From an uncultured Sphingomonadales bacterium (lineage in GTDB: Bacteria > Pseudomonadota > Alphaproteobacteria > Sphingomonadales > Sphingomonadaceae): 5,457 nucleotides of DNA. The notes beneath the pieces were generated by a model. The model worked only from the letters and a program-made list of their open reading frames with translations. It had not been told where the DNA came from and did not search any database. Below are positions 1-5,457 of the stretch, piece by piece. Location: positions 1 through 5,457 of the forward strand of contig CAIWFP010000339.1 in the NCBI GenBank assembly GCA_903911985.1. The letters are read 5' to 3'. The stretch's first letter is position 1. Each line of letters starts with the position of its first letter. The translations under genes were made by a program, and so were the position numbers.

Positions 1-990
1 CTGGGCCATGGCCAGAGGCACGGCCGAGCCGCCAATCACCACCCGCCTTAGGGTCTTTGGCCTTTGATCCTGCGCCTTTAGCCAGGCCAGATAATTGGTC
101 CAGATGGTCGGCACGCCGCCGGTAAAGGTGACGCCCTCGTTGGTGATCAGCTCGTCGAGCGAGGCGCCGTCCATGCGATCGCCCGGCAGCACGAATTTGA
201 CCCCGTTGATCGCGCCCGCAAAGGGCAGGCCCCAGGCGGTGGCGTGGTAGAGCGACTGGCAGGGCATGACGACGTCGAAGGCGGAAAAGCCCATGGCCCC
301 CGCCAGACCCCCGGCCAGACCATGCAGCACCACCGAACGGTGCGAATAGAGCACGCCCTTGGGATCGCCGGTGGTGCCCGAGGTGTAGCACAGGAAGGCG
401 CCGGTATTTTCGCTGAAGCGAGGCCAGTCGCGGGTGTCGGGCTCGGCGGCGATCAGCGTTTCATAGCCGAGTTCGCCACCGGGCGTGCGTTCGCTGTCCG
501 AGAGAAAGATGCAGTATTCGACCGTTTCCAGCCGATCCCGGATCCGCGCGACGATCGGGGCCATATTGGCGTCGAGCAGCAAGACCCTGCTGCCCGCATG
601 ATTGATCGTGTAGATCAGATGGTCGTCGGGCAGGCGGGGATTTGCGGTGTGCAGCACCGCGCCAAGGCCGGGCACGGCAAAGAACAGCTCGAAGTGGCGA
701 TGCGTGTTCCAGGCGAGCGAGGTCACCCGGTCGCCCGGGGCCACCCCCAGCCGCGCCAGCATGTTCGATGCCTGCGCGACCCGGCCAAGGCAACGGGCAT
801 AGTCATAACGCCACAGCGGTTCATCGACATTGCGCGAGACGATTTCTCGCGTTGGGTGCGCGGCGGCGGCGAAGCGGATAATGTCGATGATCGCGAGGTC
901 CCGGGCCTGCATGAGTCCGGGCATCAATCCGGGCATCAATCCGGCCGTCAATCCGGCCGTCAATCCCGGGGCCAGCTCCGCGCGCGTCAT
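1..990 (-). CDS. AMP-binding acyl-CoA ligase (fatty-acid/AlkK-like), C-terminus cut off by the window
   Basis: The reading frame is open for 330 codons to the left edge. It encodes the large N-terminal domain of an ANL-superfamily ligase, which activates a carboxylic acid as acyl-AMP and then as a CoA thioester. The ATP-binding P-loop YTSGTTGDPKG is at residues 202-212. GGVPTIW near 291-297 and the GGSA motif near 322-325 also fit the family. The C-terminal lid domain lies outside the window. The ATG at 990 overlaps the hydrolase stop (ATGA) and has AAGG six nucleotides upstream, so coupled translation from it is likely. Residues 9-28 are a four-residue repeat (GLTA, GLTA, GLMP, GLMP, GLMQ) with further ATG codons at 936, 924 and 912. 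From memory, AlkK-like relatives begin near the last of these repeats. The family is clear. The substrate is unknown; it could be the acid released by the neighbouring hydrolase or the pathway's starting acid. Confidence 0.9.
   Translation of the reverse strand, partial: MTRAELAPGLTAGLTAGLMPGLMPGLMQARDLAIIDIIRFAAAAHPTREIVSRNVDEPLWRYDYARCLGRVAQASNMLARLGVAPGDRVTSLAWNTHRHFELFFAVPGLGAVLHTANPRLPDDHLIYTINHAGSRVLLLDANMAPIVARIRDRLETVEYCIFLSDSERTPGGELGYETLIAAEPDTRDWPRFSENTGAFLCYTSGTTGDPKGVLYSHRSVVLHGLAGGLAGAMGFSAFDVVMPCQSLYHATAWGLPFAGAINGVKFVLPGDRMDGASLDELITNEGVTFTGGVPTIWTNYLAWLKAQDQRPKTLRRVVIGGSAVPLAMAQ
907..966 (-). repeat. 12-nt tandem repeat inside the ligase N-terminus
   Basis: Four successive 12-nt units (955-966, 943-954, 931-942, 919-930) occur as two identical pairs. 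On the coding strand these are GGATTGACGGCC twice and GGATTGATGCCC twice. A degenerate fifth unit, GGACTCATGCAG, lies at 907-918. The units are in frame and encode GLTA, GLTA, GLMP, GLMP and GLMQ, so gain or loss of a unit would not shift the frame. The three ATG codons within the array are alternative starts for the ligase. Confidence 0.9.
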
Positions 991-1817
991 CGGGCACCTT
1001 TCAGAAACGGGATGACCAGTTCGATGAAGCGGTCACGCTTTTCGATCTGCGTCCAGTGGCCGCAGTGGCCGAACACATGCAGTTCGCTGTTGGGGATCAG
1101 CTGGTTAAAGCGCAGGGAGCAGTCCAGCGGCACGATCACATCCTCGCGGCCATGCAGGATCAGCGTGGGGTGCGGCAGGGCCCGCAACTTGTCCTCGCTG
1201 GTTTGCAGCGCGTCGAGCCAACGCTGGCGGGGGGCGGGAAACAGGCTGGAATAGGCTTCCTGCGCGCCGGGGCGGATGCTGGCGTGATAGCGCGAGGCGA
1301 CGATCTCCTCCTTCACCAAGGTCGGATCGAAGGCGAAAGTGGTCATCAGGTCGCGCATGGCCTCCAGCGAGGGCTGATAGCCCCAGACCCGTTCCAGACC
1401 ATCGGTAATGGGAAAGGGCATGCCCGCCGCCCCCATCAGCACCATGCCCCGCACCCTTGCCGGATAGCGCGCCGCCAGCGCCAGGGTCAGCGCCCCGCCA
1501 TAGCTGTTGCCGATGAAATGCGCGGCCTCGATGCCCAGCGCGTCCATGAAGCCGATCAGGTGATCCATCCAGCGATCCATGGAAAAGCCGGCGATATCAT
1601 CGGGAAAATCGGTATAGCCAAAACCCAGCGTATCGGGCGCATAGCAGCGGAAATGCTCGGCAAAGGCGGGAATCACCCCGCGCCAGTTGGCAAAGGCGGT
1701 AACCCCGGGGCCAGAGCCGTGGATGAGGATCAGCGGCTCGCCCTGCCCGGCGAGAATATAGTTGGTGCGCACACCGCCAACATCGACCGATTCGCCGATT
1801 TCAGGATTGTTGTTCAT
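987..1817 (-). CDS. Alpha/beta hydrolase, meta-cleavage product hydrolase (XylF/TodF/CmtE type)
   Basis: This 276-residue protein matches the usual length (about 275-285) of enzymes that hydrolyse the C-C bond of extradiol ring-cleavage products, giving a 2-hydroxy-dienoate and a carboxylic acid in the cytoplasm. The oxyanion-hole motif HGSGPG is at 33-38. The nucleophile elbow GNSYGG gives Ser105. HGREDVIVP gives Asp226, and GHCGHW gives His254, completing the triad at the spacing known for this family. WGYQPS (145-150) and SSLFPAPRQRWLDAL (190-204) are also characteristic of the XylF/TodF/CumD group. The ATG at 1817 is preceded by GGGAG at a 5-nt spacing. Its stop overlaps the ligase start, and it lies 26 nt after the dehydrogenase gene. 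With the extradiol dioxygenase two genes upstream, it very probably acts on that enzyme's product. The acid it releases cannot be read from the sequence. Confidence 0.93.
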   Translation of the reverse strand: MNNNPEIGESVDVGGVRTNYILAGQGEPLILIHGSGPGVTAFANWRGVIPAFAEHFRCYAPDTLGFGYTDFPDDIAGFSMDRWMDHLIGFMDALGIEAAHFIGNSYGGALTLALAARYPARVRGMVLMGAAGMPFPITDGLERVWGYQPSLEAMRDLMTTFAFDPTLVKEEIVASRYHASIRPGAQEAYSSLFPAPRQRWLDALQTSEDKLRALPHPTLILHGREDVIVPLDCSLRFNQLIPNSELHVFGHCGHWTQIEKRDRFIELVIPFLKGAR

Positions 1818-1843
1818 GGATTCTCCCAAGCGTAGGATCGTTG

Positions 1844-2611
1844 TTATAGCATGGTGGTGCCGCCGTTGACGCTGATAACCTGCCCGGTGACAAAACTGGC
1901 CTCTGGCCCGGCCAGATAGGCGACCATCGAGGAAACTTCCGCCTCGCTGGCCGGGCGGCCCATCGGGATGATGTCGGTCGCGTGCTGCACCAGCGCCGGA
2001 TTGACCGCCTGCACATCGAGCAATTGCTGCGTCTGGACGAGGCATGGTGCCACGGTGTTGATGGTGATGCCGTCGCGGACGAACTCGCGGGCAAGGCCGG
2101 TGGTCATAGCATGAACCCCGCCCTTGGCGGCGTTATAGCCGGCATGTTCGGCCAGCCCGTTGCGCACGGAATCGGCACCAATGTTGACGATCCGGCCATA
2201 GCCCGCCGCCTTCATATGCGGCAGCACCAGCCAGCAGCACCAGATCGCGGTCCACAAATTGCGGTCGATCGTTTCCTTGAACGTATCGGGCGTGTGGTCC
2301 AGAAACGGGCGCAGAATGCCGCCGCCGGCGTTGTTGACCAAAACGTCAATCCGGCCAAAGTGCGCCAGCGTCTCGTTGACCATCCGCCGGGCCTCGGCCT
2401 CATGCGCGAGATTTCCGGCGAAGGCCGCCACGCGGTGTGGCGGGCCCAGCGCGTCGGCGGCGGCCGCGGCCAGTTCGCGGTCCAGATCGCAGATCATCAC
2501 CGAGGCGCCATCGGCGACCAGCCGCGCGGCTATGGCATGACCTATGCCGCGCCCCGCGCCGGTGACGATGGCGACCTGCCCGGCCAGAGAACCAGAACGC
2601 GGCTTACCCAT
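1844..2611 (-). CDS. Short-chain dehydrogenase/reductase, probable cis-dihydrodiol dehydrogenase
   Basis: This is a 255-residue classical SDR. The nucleotide-binding motif TGAGRGIG is at 17-24 and NNAG at 93-96. Asn119 fits the tetrad asparagine, and the active-site pair is YNAAK with Tyr159 and Lys163. Asp42 at the end of the second beta strand predicts NAD+ over NADP+. Its likely role, from context, is oxidation of the cis-dihydrodiol made by the Rieske oxygenase to a catechol. In sequence it also recalls CmtB and the alicyclic BadH group, so a hydroxyacyl-CoA or hydroxy-acid substrate is possible. The residue 13 before the active-site tyrosine, normally the catalytic serine, is Ala146 (codon GCC at 2176-2174), with a serine two residues later at 148. 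The ATG at 2611 overlaps the end of the extradiol gene by 8 nt and has no strong Shine-Dalgarno, so coupling is likely. The frame stays open upstream, but the family start fits Met at 2611. Confidence 0.9.
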   Translation of the reverse strand: MGKPRSGSLAGQVAIVTGAGRGIGHAIAARLVADGASVMICDLDRELAAAAADALGPPHRVAAFAGNLAHEAEARRMVNETLAHFGRIDVLVNNAGGGILRPFLDHTPDTFKETIDRNLWTAIWCCWLVLPHMKAAGYGRIVNIGADSVRNGLAEHAGYNAAKGGVHAMTTGLAREFVRDGITINTVAPCLVQTQQLLDVQAVNPALVQHATDIIPMGRPASEAEVSSMVAYLAGPEASFVTGQVISVNGGTTML

Positions 2612-3506
2612 GATGGGCCACGATCGGGCTGCCCTTGCCAAAGCGGGGGTCGGGGCGGCTGCCCCAGATGTCCATGACCTCGGCCTTGTGCTCCAGCTCG
2701 CGGGCCGCGCGCGCATCCTGTTCCGCGAACTCCTCCATGCCGAAGCTGAACTCCATGCTGTTGCCGTCGGGATCGAGGAAATAGAGGAAAATGCTGGTGG
2801 AGGGCAAATGGCGGCCGGGCCCGAAAACAATCGGCACATCCGCGGCCTTGAGGCGGTTCATCGCGCCGCCGATATCGTCGATGTCGGTGACCATGAAATT
2901 GATGTGGTGGAGCGTGTTGGCGCTGTGCTGCAACAGGGCCAGGCTGTGGTGCAGCGGGTTGGGCCAGCATCGCAGCCATTCGGCAAGGCCCTCCACCCGG
3001 TCCGAAACCGCAAAGCCCAGCTGGCCTACCCAGAAATCATGGGCAGCGGGCAGATCGGTGACATTCATCACCACATGGCCCAGCCGGGCGATTTTGGTGT
3101 GGGGTGTCTGGTAGGGCGTGCCAGCCTTTGCCTGCCCCGCGTAGAAGTCGATTTCGAGCCCGGTGACCGGATCGGCAAAGCGCAGCGAGCGCGCGACCTG
3201 TTGCGCGGCATTTTGTTCCGCCGTGGCCCATGCCGGGGCCAGACCCAGCGCGGCGAGATGCGTAAAACCCTTGTCGAGTTCGCCGTCATTTTCCAGCTCG
3301 AAGCCAACGCCTGACAGGCCCGCTGTCGCCCCCGCTTCGAGGATCAGGTCGTAAGGCTTGTCGCTGCAGCGCAGCCACGCGCTGTCGTCGTCCTGCCGGG
3401 CGACGCCAAGCCCGACAAGGTCGCGATAAAAGGAGAGGCTTTTGGCCAGATCGGGGCAGCGCAGGCGGCAATAGCCGAGCCTTGCGAAGCGGAGCGGATG
3501 CGCCAT
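2604..3506 (-). CDS. Type I (VOC-fold) two-domain extradiol ring-cleavage dioxygenase
   Basis: This 300-residue protein has two vicinal-oxygen-chelate modules, roughly residues 7-125 and 138-258, matching BphC-like and 2,3-dihydroxy-p-cumate-cleaving enzymes. It cleaves a catechol ring next to the hydroxyls using Fe(II) and O2. The metal ligands are visible in the C-terminal module: His144 (RLGHVVMNV), a histidine of LHHINF (200-201, probably 201) and Glu252 (NSMEF). The second-shell catalytic histidine lies in LHHSLALL (186 or 187), and Tyr242 lies ten residues before the glutamate, as in BphC. The N-terminal module has no metal set, as usual. The ATG at 3506 was chosen because GYCRLRCPDL at 11-20 fits the family N-terminus and an AAGGAAG ribosome site precedes it. 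The frame extends upstream to 3674, but that part overlaps the oxygenase small subunit. The catechol substrate is not determined by these motifs. Confidence 0.93.
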   Translation of the reverse strand: MAHPLRFARLGYCRLRCPDLAKSLSFYRDLVGLGVARQDDDSAWLRCSDKPYDLILEAGATAGLSGVGFELENDGELDKGFTHLAALGLAPAWATAEQNAAQQVARSLRFADPVTGLEIDFYAGQAKAGTPYQTPHTKIARLGHVVMNVTDLPAAHDFWVGQLGFAVSDRVEGLAEWLRCWPNPLHHSLALLQHSANTLHHINFMVTDIDDIGGAMNRLKAADVPIVFGPGRHLPSTSIFLYFLDPDGNSMEFSFGMEEFAEQDARAARELEHKAEVMDIWGSRPDPRFGKGSPIVAHHG

Positions 3507-3520
3507 GGTCGAGGCTTCCT

Positions 3521-4012
3521 TCACAGGATGATGCTGATGCGGGCGTGGGGGCGCAGGGCTTCCATGTCCAGCACGCAGGTTTTCTTGGCGATCATCAGGG
3601 CACCATCGCGCTCGACGATTTCGTGCAGATAATGGCCGACGAAAACATCGCTGGTGATGTCCTTGCTGCGCCACACCGCAAAGGAGGAGCGCGCCCGGAT
3701 GAGATCGCCATCCCGTTCCACCCGGACGTTGGACACGAGATGCCGCACCTTGGATTTGGGATGTTCCGAATGGGCCCCGACCTTCGACAGCCGGACCACG
3801 CGTTGTTCCATGCGGATGCGATCATCGATGATGTAGAACAGCGAGGTTTCAGGATCGGCGGTGTCGCCGTCGACATCGCTTGGCGGCACGTAATAATGGG
3901 CATCGGCGGTATAAAGCGCCAGCCAGTCGTCAAGGCGCCAGCGGTCGAGCAGGTCGGCCTCGAGATAGAGCAGGTCCTCGACGCGCAGCCGCAATTTCAG
4001 CAGTTCGTCCAT
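3521..4012 (-). CDS. Rieske non-haem iron aromatic-ring dioxygenase, small (beta) subunit
   Basis: This 163-residue protein of the ring-hydroxylating-dioxygenase beta family has a cone-shaped NTF2-like fold. It packs with the alpha subunit into the alpha3beta3 oxygenase and is largely structural. Family landmarks are the N-terminal helix with EADLLDRWRLDDWLALYTAD (18-37), the DDRIRMEQRV stretch (63-72), HLVSNVRVE (90-98) and the typical C-terminal LRPHARISIIL. The ending and overall length resemble the p-cumate/benzoate-type small subunits most closely; this comparison is from memory. The gene starts 3 nt after the alpha-subunit stop (TGA GCC ATG). A GGAGGG ribosome site at 4025-4020, inside the end of the alpha gene, lies 7 nt from the ATG, so the two subunits should be made together. 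Confidence 0.94.
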   Translation of the reverse strand: MDELLKLRLRVEDLLYLEADLLDRWRLDDWLALYTADAHYYVPPSDVDGDTADPETSLFYIIDDRIRMEQRVVRLSKVGAHSEHPKSKVRHLVSNVRVERDGDLIRARSSFAVWRSKDITSDVFVGHYLHEIVERDGALMIAKKTCVLDMEALRPHARISIIL

Positions 4013-4015
4013 GGC

Positions 4016-5290
4016 TCAGCCCTCCGCCAGCTGGTGTGAGGCGGAAACCCGGCGATCCCATTCGCGCCAGAAGGCCCGCATCTGCTCCTCGTCGTCGAAG
4101 GAGGGGCCCTCGGCCCGGTTCATGCCCTTCGATATGTCGTTATAGAGCGCGTCGCCGCCCACCGCGTAGCCCTGCTGGCACTTCTCGATGGCCTCGACAT
4201 CATCCGGGGTGGCAAAGCCGCCGGGGCCGAGGAATTCGGTGAAGTTGTAGAGCCGGTATTTGCGCAGCCACTCGCTCTCCTCGCGCGGGGCAAGCGCCCA
4301 GGCGTTGACCTCCATATAGTCGGGCGCGGTGGGGAAGAAGGTGCGCACGGTCACCGCCATGATGTCGTTCACCACAAGGTTGGGGAAGATCACCATGTTG
4401 CGGTTCTTGTGGGCGATGCGGTCGGCCCGTTCGGGGCCAACGCGCGCTTCCAGCGCGGCGTAAATGCCCGCGATCTCGGCCTTGCCCTCCTCGCCCCACA
4501 AGGGCACCCAATTGGCGATGGGCCGCCCCCAGGGCGCGGAATATTCCACCACCGCGTGCCCGTTCTTCAGATCATGCATGACGCCCGACAGCGGGGTGGC
4601 GCCAAGCGCGCCATTGGCGTTCTTGAGATATTCGAGATAGGTCGAATGGTTGCAGGCGGCATGATAGCCGTCATAGCTGTTTTCCGAGAGCAGCTTCCAG
4701 TTGCCGCGCATGGCATATTCCTGCGTGCCGCCAACAATCTGCATGCCGCTGGCGGAATGTTCCGCCACCAGTTTCAGATAGTCGCCCGCATCGGCCAGAT
4801 AGGTGGCGAGGTCTTCGCCATCACGCGAGAAGTTCAGGAAGAAGAAATCGCCGAAACGCTCCAGCCGGGGCACGGGAACCATCTGCTTTTGCGGATCGGT
4901 CTTGAACCCTTCGACATAGCCCGAGCTGCCGGGCAGGGTCATCAGGTGGCCGTCGGAACCGAAGGTCCAGCCGTGGTACATGCACATGAAGGCCGGCGAC
5001 TTGCCCTTGCGCTCGCGGCAGACCAGCGCGCCACGGTGGGGGCAGGCGTTGAGCAGGGCGTGGAATTCGCCCTCGCGGTCGCGGGTGAACAGGATCGGGC
5101 GGCGCGCGACGGTGCGGGTGAGGAAGTTGCCCGGCTCGGGCAGTTCCGAGGCATGGCCCAGATAGAGCCAGCAACGGTCAAAAATCGCGGCATATTCCCG
5201 CTCGAAAACCTCGGCGCTGGTGAAAGCGCGGCGCGGCACGAGGAACTGCCCCCCGGCACGATCATCGACGATTCGCGGCATTGCCCCCAT
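4016..5290 (-). CDS. Rieske non-haem iron aromatic-ring dioxygenase, large (alpha) subunit
   Basis: This 424-residue protein is the catalytic subunit that cis-dihydroxylates an aromatic ring with O2 and electrons from a ferredoxin. The Rieske [2Fe-2S] motif is C-x-H-x17-C-x2-H: Cys83, His85, Cys103 and His106. The mononuclear iron site is ENSYDGYHAACNH at 203-215, giving His210 and His215, with the bridging Asp207 between the two centres. The third ligand is Asp363 or Asp364 in GPGGFATPDD. The C-terminal half, with EVNAWALAPREESEW, resembles benzoate/p-cumate-type large subunits, so a substituted aromatic acid is the best substrate guess. The ATG at 5290 was preferred because GGAGG at 5300-5296 lies 5 nt upstream. 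A GTG directly before it (5293) is only 2 nt from that site, and the next ATG (5281) is 14 nt away. It is the first gene of the operon. No ferredoxin or reductase gene follows. Confidence 0.95.
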   Translation of the reverse strand: MGAMPRIVDDRAGGQFLVPRRAFTSAEVFEREYAAIFDRCWLYLGHASELPEPGNFLTRTVARRPILFTRDREGEFHALLNACPHRGALVCRERKGKSPAFMCMYHGWTFGSDGHLMTLPGSSGYVEGFKTDPQKQMVPVPRLERFGDFFFLNFSRDGEDLATYLADAGDYLKLVAEHSASGMQIVGGTQEYAMRGNWKLLSENSYDGYHAACNHSTYLEYLKNANGALGATPLSGVMHDLKNGHAVVEYSAPWGRPIANWVPLWGEEGKAEIAGIYAALEARVGPERADRIAHKNRNMVIFPNLVVNDIMAVTVRTFFPTAPDYMEVNAWALAPREESEWLRKYRLYNFTEFLGPGGFATPDDVEAIEKCQQGYAVGGDALYNDISKGMNRAEGPSFDDEEQMRAFWREWDRRVSASHQLAEG

Positions 5291-5295
5291 CACAT

Positions 5296-5300
5296 CCTCC
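5296..5300 (-). promoter_or_regulatory. Ribosome binding site that decides the large-subunit start
   Basis: A full GGAGG lies on the coding strand. It is 2 nt before GTG at 5293 and 5 nt before ATG at 5290, which supports the ATG as the start codon. Confidence 0.75.
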
Positions 5301-5314
5301 AGTACTGCCGGTGC

Positions 5315-5343
5315 TTTACAACATACCGTGCGCTCGCTATGTA
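5315..5343 (+). promoter_or_regulatory. Possible sigma-70-type promoter for the divergent gene
   Basis: TTTACA (5315-5320) and TATGTA (5338-5343) are separated by 17 nt and would fire to the right, leaving a leader of about 75 nt before the ATG at 5426. The -10 match is only moderate. The promoter overlaps the operon promoter on the other strand, and its spacer contains most of the 22-bp palindrome. Confidence 0.4.
5321..5342. promoter_or_regulatory. 22-bp imperfect palindrome, candidate operator
   Basis: The arms ACATACCGTGC (5321-5331) and GCTCGCTATGT (5332-5342) pair at 9 of 11 positions, including the outer five. The element covers the proposed -10 hexamer and start point of the leftward operon promoter, and the spacer and -10 of the rightward promoter. 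A dimeric regulator bound here could silence both directions. Which family would bind is not readable from the site. Confidence 0.5.
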
Positions 5344-5367
5344 AGATGCGAAAGCCGCCGCTGTCAA
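5339..5367 (-). promoter_or_regulatory. Probable sigma-70-type promoter of the catabolic operon
   Basis: On the minus strand a perfect -35 hexamer TTGACA (5367-5362) is followed after 17 nt by TTACAT (5344-5339), or after 18 nt by TACATA. The -10 match is weak, as expected for a regulated promoter. Transcription would begin near 5332, about 40 nt before the large-subunit start codon. Confidence 0.55.
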
Positions 5368-5394
5368 TCGTTAAGCGCAGCGGGCAGGATGCGA

Positions 5395-5407
5395 CGGTGA
5401 ATCACCG
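5395..5407. promoter_or_regulatory. 13-bp perfect palindrome upstream of the divergent gene
   Basis: CGGTGA-A-TCACCG has six paired bases per arm around one central base and ends 6 nt before the GGGGAG ribosome site of the divergent gene. It could be a second operator, for example for autoregulation, or a small hairpin in the leader. It differs in sequence from the 22-bp palindrome. Confidence 0.35.
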
Positions 5408-5425
5408 CGATCAGGGGAGATGAAG

Positions 5426-5457
5426 ATGGCGGACGAAACCGGGCGCGGGGGGCATGC
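5426..5457 (+). CDS. Start of a divergent gene, truncated by the window; possible regulator
   Basis: GGGGAG (5414-5419) lies 6 nt before an ATG at 5426, opening a frame that reads MADETGRGGH and runs off the edge. An in-frame ATG at 5420 directly abuts the ribosome site and is less likely. Ten codons are too few to assign a family. The divergent position next to a catabolic operon, with palindromes in the shared intergenic region, suggests a transcriptional regulator, but that is inference from layout only. Confidence 0.5.
   Translation, partial: MADETGRGGH

Noticed and set aside
244..1254. Long plus-strand open frame opposite the ligase and hydrolase genes
   Set aside because: It lies antisense to two strongly supported enzyme genes, shows no family motif, and its Arg/Gly/His-rich, repetitive composition is typical of shadow frames in GC-rich DNA.
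1818..2045. N-terminal extension of the hydrolase frame to 2045
   Set aside because: The extra part is out of frame with the SDR gene it overlaps and reads as low-complexity sequence. ATG at 1817 has GGGAG correctly placed and gives the normal family length.
2612..2839. N-terminal extension of the SDR frame to an upstream start
   Set aside because: The added residues overlap the extradiol coding region, do not resemble SDR sequence, and would give a 331-residue protein when the family length is about 255.
2544..3314. 256-codon plus-strand frame opposite the extradiol gene
   Set aside because: It is antisense to a gene with all metal ligands visible and has no recognisable domain or ribosome site, so it is a codon-bias shadow. 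The same applies to the plus-strand frames at 1056-1835, 1982-2677 and 3482-4039.
3507..3674. N-terminal extension of the extradiol frame
   Set aside because: It overlaps the small-subunit gene and adds an arginine- and histidine-rich tail without family resemblance. The start at 3506 has a ribosome site and fits the family N-terminus.
4409..5344. 311-codon plus-strand frame opposite the Rieske large subunit
   Set aside because: The minus strand here has complete Rieske and iron-binding motifs. The plus-strand frame has none, and it also runs through the operon promoter region.
5345..5394. Direct repeat GATGCGA at 5345-5351 and 5388-5394
   Set aside because: A 7-nt match 43 nt apart is short enough to be chance in this composition, and its spacing does not suggest a helical-phase binding site.

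Overview
The window is a GC-rich stretch of bacterial DNA holding six tightly packed minus-strand genes of an aromatic-ring catabolic operon, plus the first codons of a divergent plus-strand gene at the right edge. Base composition, codon use and the protein flavour fit an alphaproteobacterium, most likely a sphingomonad (Novosphingobium/Sphingobium type). That placement is an inference; no rRNA or other marker gene is present.

Read in the direction of transcription (right to left), the genes are: the Rieske oxygenase large subunit (5290-4016) and small subunit (4012-3521); a two-domain type I extradiol dioxygenase (3506-2604); a short-chain dehydrogenase/reductase (2611-1844); an XylF/TodF/CmtE-like alpha/beta hydrolase (1817-987); and an AMP-binding acyl-CoA ligase (990 to the left edge, C-terminus missing). 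Gaps are 3, 14 and 26 nt, with overlaps of 8 nt and of 4 nt (ATGA), so one transcript is likely.

The inferred pathway is as follows. The Rieske oxygenase cis-dihydroxylates an aromatic ring, probably that of a benzoate or p-cumate-like acid judging by family flavour. The SDR rearomatises the dihydrodiol to a catechol. The extradiol enzyme opens the ring by meta cleavage. The hydrolase splits the product into a 2-hydroxydienoate and a carboxylic acid. The ligase may then activate that acid, or the original substrate, as a CoA thioester. The ferredoxin and reductase that feed electrons to the oxygenase, any decarboxylase, and the lower-pathway hydratase/aldolase/dehydrogenase are absent from the window.

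The 135-nt region between the operon and the divergent gene contains a consensus -35 hexamer for the operon, a possible face-to-face promoter for the divergent gene, a 22-bp imperfect palindrome over both -10 regions, and a 13-bp perfect palindrome just upstream of the divergent gene's ribosome binding site. This layout suggests a regulator controlling itself and the operon, but the regulator is cut off after ten codons. I see no mobile element, RNA gene or CRISPR array, and no gene-free stretch above 300 nt. The overall picture is a recognisable catabolic operon with an unassigned substrate, not a new class of system. The most unusual details are an alanine at the usual catalytic serine of the SDR and a 12-nt tandem repeat at the start of the ligase gene.
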